A stretch of DNA of 64,000 nt from an uncultured Spirochaetales bacterium (GTDB taxonomy: Bacteria; Spirochaetota; Spirochaetia; Sphaerochaetales; Sphaerochaetaceae). Below the pieces are notes generated by a model. It did not search any database. It had not been told where the DNA came from and saw nothing but the letters and a program-made list of their open reading frames with translations. Below, piece after piece: positions 60,448 to 64,000 of this stretch (positions are counted from its first letter, which is position 1; each line of letters begins with the position of its first letter). Location: the NCBI GenBank assembly GCA_949285785.1, contig CASEAG010000031.1, positions 1 through 64,000 of the forward strand. The letters run 5' to 3'. The translations under genes were made by a program, and so were the position numbers.

Positions 60448-60963
60448 ATGATGCAGTATGTGATGGACGGCATGACGCCGTTGGGTGAAGTCCTCATGTC
60501 GGCGGATGACGAAGGACTTACAGGTCTCTGGTTCGTCGGGCAGAGGCATTTCGCACCGTTCATAGACGGGAATGCCATACGTCGCGATCTGCCGATATTC
60601 GACGAGACCCGCAAGTGGCTGGAGGACTACTTCTCAGGCAACACTCCGACACACAGTCCCGCCTTGCATCTAATGGGTACACCATTCCAGAGGAGGGTGT
60701 GGAGTATTCTATGCACCATACCGTATGGCCGGACCATGACTTATGGCCGGATAGCCGCGCTTGTCGCATCACAGGAGGGAAAAGACCACATGTCTGCACA
60801 GGCCGTCGGAGGCGCGGTCGGTCGCAACCCTGTCTCGATCATCGTCCCCTGTCATCGCGTGGTCGCTTCACACGGAGGCCTTACCGGGTACGCCGGAGGA
60901 CTGTGGCGCAAACGCCGCCTTCTGGAGCTGGAAGGGGCGATTGTCGCACAGGGCGCTCTGTGA
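60448..60963 (+). CDS. ogt: Methylated-DNA-[protein]-cysteine S-methyltransferase
   Basis: The 171-residue protein has a short N-terminal domain and a C-terminal alkyltransferase domain with GTPFQRRVWSILCTIPYGRTMTYG (FQRRVWSILCTIPYGRTMTY, about 90-109), AVGGAVGRNPVSIIVPCHRVV (active Cys in VPCHRV, about 145) and GLTGYAGGLWRKRRLLELE. It repairs O6-alkylguanine in a suicide reaction. GAGGAGG sits just upstream; ATG 60451 is an equal alternative. Confidence 0.94.
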   Translation: MMQYVMDGMTPLGEVLMSADDEGLTGLWFVGQRHFAPFIDGNAIRRDLPIFDETRKWLEDYFSGNTPTHSPALHLMGTPFQRRVWSILCTIPYGRTMTYGRIAALVASQEGKDHMSAQAVGGAVGRNPVSIIVPCHRVVASHGGLTGYAGGLWRKRRLLELEGAIVAQGAL

Positions 60964-61005
60964 ATGCGTGGTCATGCACCGTTGTGTGCGAAACCTGCTA
61001 TACCC

Positions 61006-61040
61006 GGTTATCCCCTAAGTGCAATGTCTAGGGGATAACC
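61006..61040. terminator. Long perfect hairpin after ogt
   Basis: 12-bp perfect arms GGTTATCCCCTA and TAGGGGATAACC around an 11-nt loop, 43 bases after the ogt stop. It lacks a U-tract. Confidence 0.55.
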
Positions 61041-61130
61041 GTCCGATTCCATTCTGCCATCCCGGCATTCGTGTCGACAGGGTTGTTTCTGTTGTATGTT
61101 TCAAGGTCTGTTCTCAATAGTATCCGCATA

Positions 61131-61182
61131 TTGACTTTTTTATGAAAATATGTCATTATAATTAATTACGTTTTGCAAAACG
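61131..61182 (+). promoter_or_regulatory. Promoter with palindromic operator ahead of the Lon-like gene
   Basis: A perfect -10 TATAAT (61157-61162) follows TTGACT (61131-61136) at an over-long 20-base spacing. The perfect 14-bp palindrome CGTTTTGCAAAACG covers 61169-61182, about where transcription would start. This suggests a repressor site, or an activator that compensates the long spacer. Confidence 0.6.
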
Positions 61183-61469
61183 CTGACAAGTGTTGGAAAG
61201 TATAGGACACGCAACTGTCCCGAATCCGGAAAGGGGGTATGGACCGGATCGGGCACAGCACGATGCAGTCAGGGTGGAATCCGCAGCATGATCATCAGAT
61301 GATTCGTCTACCATGGCTTCCAAATGCCATGGAAAGGGCGTTCATGCCCTGTTCATGACCGTATATGCCCGCAATGGCATGAATCCAGGATGAAATGGAA
61401 AGTTTCACACAAAAAGGCCTGCAGATAGACAGGCAGGCCCCGCTGTCCCTTCGGGGAGGGAGAATCCCT
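61183..61469 (+). other. ~290-nt structured leader of the Lon-like gene
   Basis: No open frame with a ribosome binding site. The stretch contains CCCGaATCCGG/CCGGATcGGG (about 61218-61258), CCATGGC/GCCATGG (61312-61333), GGGC/GCCC (61337-61350) and GGCCTGC/GCAGGCC (61420-61438), then a C4/G4 stem just before the start codon. It may be a regulatory leader or include a small RNA. The last hairpins could hide or terminate ahead of the gene. Confidence 0.45.
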
Positions 61470-63227
61470 ATGGTATTCGAGAATACGCTCAGGAGAATTG
61501 TTGAGGAGATCGGACCGGGAATGGCCGACGAAGAGCTGTGTGCACTCAAGCAGACGATGCTCACACTGCTGGATTTCGATTCAGTACCTGCCCAGGAGAA
61601 TGACGAGGACGAAGAGGGGGTGCCGTCTTTTTCGCAGATCGCTCCACTGCTGAAGGTCTCCTGCATGAGCCCAAGGACCATTCAGACAATAGAGGCGATG
61701 TGGACGTCCGTCGTGTCGATGTCCGGCGACGGGGCGGAGGAGCGGGTGAACCAGAAGAGGGTGGCGACGCTGAAGAGGCTGCTTTCATACAAGGCGCCGC
61801 TGTTCACCACCGCAGACATCTCCAGGGCACAGGAGGCGATGGATGCAAGCCATGAAGGCCTTGATGGACTCAAGCGGTTCCTCCTCGATGCGATGAGGTC
61901 CGCCATCGTGTCCTCCTGTGCACCCCGGGCGATACTTCTGGTCGGGCCTCCCGGATGCGGTAAGACGAGTCTTGCGACAAGTCTTGCCTCCGCCTTTCCT
62001 GAAAGAGGCCATGCCGTCATAAGCCTGGCTGGCAAGGATGCGGCCTTCGAGCTGGTCGGGACGGACCAGGGCTGGAGGGCGGCGACGTTCGGCCTGATTT
62101 TGAACGCCTTCGTCCAGGCGGGAAGCCTTGCACCGACGATCGTCTTCGACGAGCTGGACAAGGTCGGCACGAGCGATGTGCACGGAAGAGCGGATGCGGC
62201 CTTTCTTGATCTGCTGCAACCCGAGCGGGCACAGATGTTCACAGACTCCTTCATGGCTCTCCCGATAGACGTGTCGAAGGCCTGGTTCATCTTCACGGCG
62301 AATACGCTGGAGGGAATCCCGGCTCCTGTGCTGGACCGCCTGTCGGTCTTCCGGATGGAGGCATACACCTTTGGCGACATGGAGCGGATCGTGCGCAAGG
62401 TCATAGCCGGACGCAATGCCCTCTCGTCATGCGGCCTGAGGTTCACGGCAAAGGCCGTAAGCCGTCTGGTCATCTCACGCTGTCATGCCACATGGTCGAT
62501 CCGACCCATGGTGGAGGCGGTCGAGAGGGTGTTCGCATCCAAGGCCGCGATGCTGCTTGAACATGATACGGGAGAGTCTGTCGTGGTAGACGAGGATGAT
62601 GTCGTGGAGGCGCTTGGAGATACCGGGTACGATTTCGACCTGGTGCGCGACTTCCGCTATGGATGCGGTGTCGTCACCTGCATATGTCTCGGACCTGCAG
62701 GAGGCTTCCTGTTCCCCGTCGAGGTGAAGAACAGGCCGTCGACATACAGGGAGGTCAAGGTCACCGGGCTTGTGGAGGACATCATGCTGGAGAGCGCCAA
62801 CATAGCATACGACCTCGCGGACAGCTATCTGGAGCGGAACATGATGACCAGTCTGGGAAGCGTCACGGTCAACTACACCTACAGCTTCCACAAGGGAGGT
62901 GACTCGGCGTCTCTCGCGACCGCCCTCGCGATCGTGTCGGAGGTGACGGGAAGGGCGATTCCCAAGACCAGTGCGGTGACCGGTGCCGTGTCGCTGAAGG
63001 GCAATGTCCTGCCGGTGGGTGGAGTCGTAGCCAAGATCCTCGCCGCCGAACGCCAGGGTGCAGAAGAGGTCATCCTTCCCTGGGTAAACCGGGAGGAGGC
63101 CGCCCAGATCCCGGCTTCCATCTCCTCCAGGATCAGGCTCACGTTCGTCAGGACGTTCGACGAGGCGGTGGACCATGTCATGCCACCGGTACGTCCCAAA
63201 GAGGTCGATCTGTCCAGAGGTGCGTGA
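61470..63227 (+). CDS. Lon-like AAA+ protease lacking the Lon N-domain
   Basis: The 585-residue protein has about 110 residues of unassigned helical N-terminus, then a Lon-type AAA+ module: Walker A LLVGPPGCGKTS (about 156-167), Walker B TIVFDELDK (about 224-232), and the Lon-like stretch AAFLDLLQPERAQMF with ANTLEGIPAPVLDRLSVFRM. The proteolytic domain has its Ser in HKGGDSASLATALA (about 476-489) and Lys in LPVGGVVAKILAA (about 514-526), the GDSAS/single-K form seen in LonB and LonC rather than LonA's PKDGPSAG and KEK. It is a cytoplasmic ATP-dependent protease or unfoldase. ATG 61470 follows GGGAGGGAG; the earlier frame start lies within hairpins. Confidence 0.85.
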   Translation: MVFENTLRRIVEEIGPGMADEELCALKQTMLTLLDFDSVPAQENDEDEEGVPSFSQIAPLLKVSCMSPRTIQTIEAMWTSVVSMSGDGAEERVNQKRVATLKRLLSYKAPLFTTADISRAQEAMDASHEGLDGLKRFLLDAMRSAIVSSCAPRAILLVGPPGCGKTSLATSLASAFPERGHAVISLAGKDAAFELVGTDQGWRAATFGLILNAFVQAGSLAPTIVFDELDKVGTSDVHGRADAAFLDLLQPERAQMFTDSFMALPIDVSKAWFIFTANTLEGIPAPVLDRLSVFRMEAYTFGDMERIVRKVIAGRNALSSCGLRFTAKAVSRLVISRCHATWSIRPMVEAVERVFASKAAMLLEHDTGESVVVDEDDVVEALGDTGYDFDLVRDFRYGCGVVTCICLGPAGGFLFPVEVKNRPSTYREVKVTGLVEDIMLESANIAYDLADSYLERNMMTSLGSVTVNYTYSFHKGGDSASLATALAIVSEVTGRAIPKTSAVTGAVSLKGNVLPVGGVVAKILAAERQGAEEVILPWVNREEAAQIPASISSRIRLTFVRTFDEAVDHVMPPVRPKEVDLSRGA

Positions 63228-63326
63228 GATTCCATGACATCCACAGCGCAGCGGATAGGCATCCTGCCAGGTCCTCTGGAACAGTTATGACCAGACTGTC
63301 GGCATCGTCGCCGGCAGCCTGGCTTG

Positions 63327-64000
63327 TCATTCGAAGACCTTCCTGAAGCCCAGTCCGTCGACGAAGTCGAAACGTCTGTCGAACCAGCTGGTGCACCGTC
63401 CGATCAGCCAGCCGTTGAGCAGGGCGCAGAACACCGTTCCCAGCTTGACGCCCTCGAAGCGGCCGAAGCCGATGAAGATGAACGACATGGCGATCGCCAC
63501 GAGACAGCTGCAGCAGTCGTAGACGGTCTTGGTCCTGCTTATGTTCCAGCCGTACTTCGAGGACAGCTCCTTCACGAACAGCTCGTATGCCTCGGGCGAG
63601 ATGTAGGTCTTGAACAGGAGCGACACCCCGGTTGCACACACCAGCATGCCGACGAGGTAGAATGCCGTTCTGGCGGCGATTCCCTCACCGGGGACCATGG
63701 CCACCAGGGCGATCATCAAATCCAGCACGGTGCCGTATATGAATGCGGTGATGAAGGAGAACAGATATCTTCGGCTGAAGTGGTGCATCACAAGCGCCAG
63801 GACGATGATCAGCAGAGCCTGGAGGCAGTATTCGGCCATCCCGAACGAGAACCAGCCCAGATACTGCGATACCTTCAGATGGACCAGATAGGCCGGGGCG
63901 ACCACCATCGACATCCCATAGTCGGCCCTTTCCATCAACGCCGTACCGAGTGCGAGCGCCACAATGCCGAAGGCATATGCCGCCTCCGTGAAGAATCTCC
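63327..64000 (-). CDS. YitT/YczE-like membrane protein (5' end outside the window)
   Basis: A partial gene with at least 224 residues visible and no stop up to the window edge. It has five or more hydrophobic segments and motifs LMERADYGMSMVVAPAYLVH near the visible N-terminus, FITAFIYGTVLDLMIAL (about 90-106), and GVSLLFKTYISPEAYELFVKEL in the middle. This fits the DUF6198/YczE (COG2364) membrane family, whose function is unknown. The frame continues upstream (FTEAAYAFGIVALALG), so the true start lies beyond 64,000. It is convergent with the Lon-like gene, with about 100 bases between that show no feature. Confidence 0.65.
   Translation of the reverse strand, partial: RFFTEAAYAFGIVALALGTALMERADYGMSMVVAPAYLVHLKVSQYLGWFSFGMAEYCLQALLIIVLALVMHHFSRRYLFSFITAFIYGTVLDLMIALVAMVPGEGIAARTAFYLVGMLVCATGVSLLFKTYISPEAYELFVKELSSKYGWNISRTKTVYDCCSCLVAIAMSFIFIGFGRFEGVKLGTVFCALLNGWLIGRCTSWFDRRFDFVDGLGFRKVFE

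Noticed and set aside
63178-63639. Minus-strand frame across the gap between the Lon-like gene and the last gene
   Set aside because: It is antisense or out of frame to two conserved genes and lacks a start signal.

Overview
The window looks like a chromosome segment of a moderately high G+C, gut-type spirochaete (Sphaerochaeta/Treponema relatives). This is inferred from the make-up, not from a marker gene: exported proteins starting with short signal peptides followed by GGSSES or QGSSED, an outer-membrane beta-barrel ending in Phe, a PiT plus DUF47 phosphate pair, a CBS-type manganese pyrophosphatase, one long bifunctional Rel enzyme, and hexuronate and amino-sugar catabolism. No rRNA, tRNA, CRISPR array, integrase or complete insertion sequence was seen.

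Layout. 1-11 kb: UvrA-like ATPase, a receiver-degenerate response regulator, a porin-like protein, PiT/DUF47, a phosphoesterase lipoprotein pair, then a K+/H+ antiporter, a patatin and a c-di-AMP receptor. 11-14.5 kb: hexuronate operon uxuA-gntR-uxuB. 14.5-16.3 kb: AT-rich gene desert with a strong promoter and several inverted repeats, possibly a structured RNA. 16.3-35.4 kb: housekeeping and metabolic genes (macro domain, rfbB, rpsU, ppaC, rel, rimO, pcrA, a small Hc1-like histone, D-lactate dehydrogenase, nucleoside hydrolase, divergent MATE/MerR, XRE/DUF3796).

35.5-44.65 kb is a clearly different, low-G+C accessory island. It encodes a PHP-DnaE-like protein that has lost polymerase active-site residues, a free-standing DnaB-type ATPase, a GIY-YIG nuclease, a Nudix hydrolase, an ankyrin protein, a WYL regulator and three unrecognised proteins. 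A 19-bp palindrome, GTGTGACAG-N3-CTGTCAT, occurs identically (outside the spacer) in two divergent promoter regions and in weaker form in a third. The island therefore looks like one co-regulated system built from replisome-like and nuclease parts; an anti-phage or DNA-stress role is a hypothesis only. Its right end abuts a lipoprotein gene that appears cut off.

44.8-64 kb: anion permease, uracil-DNA glycosylase, an amino-acid ABC operon with a near-consensus promoter and a perfect 16-bp palindrome, an EamA transporter, a phosphatase, a histidine kinase/response regulator pair next to a sulfonate/nitrate-type ABC operon, a four-gene amino-sugar operon (phosphofructokinase, nagB, nagA, class II aldolase) that runs from GlcNAc-6-P to triose phosphates, ogt, and a Lon-like AAA protease without the Lon N-domain behind a long structured leader. 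The last gene runs off the window.
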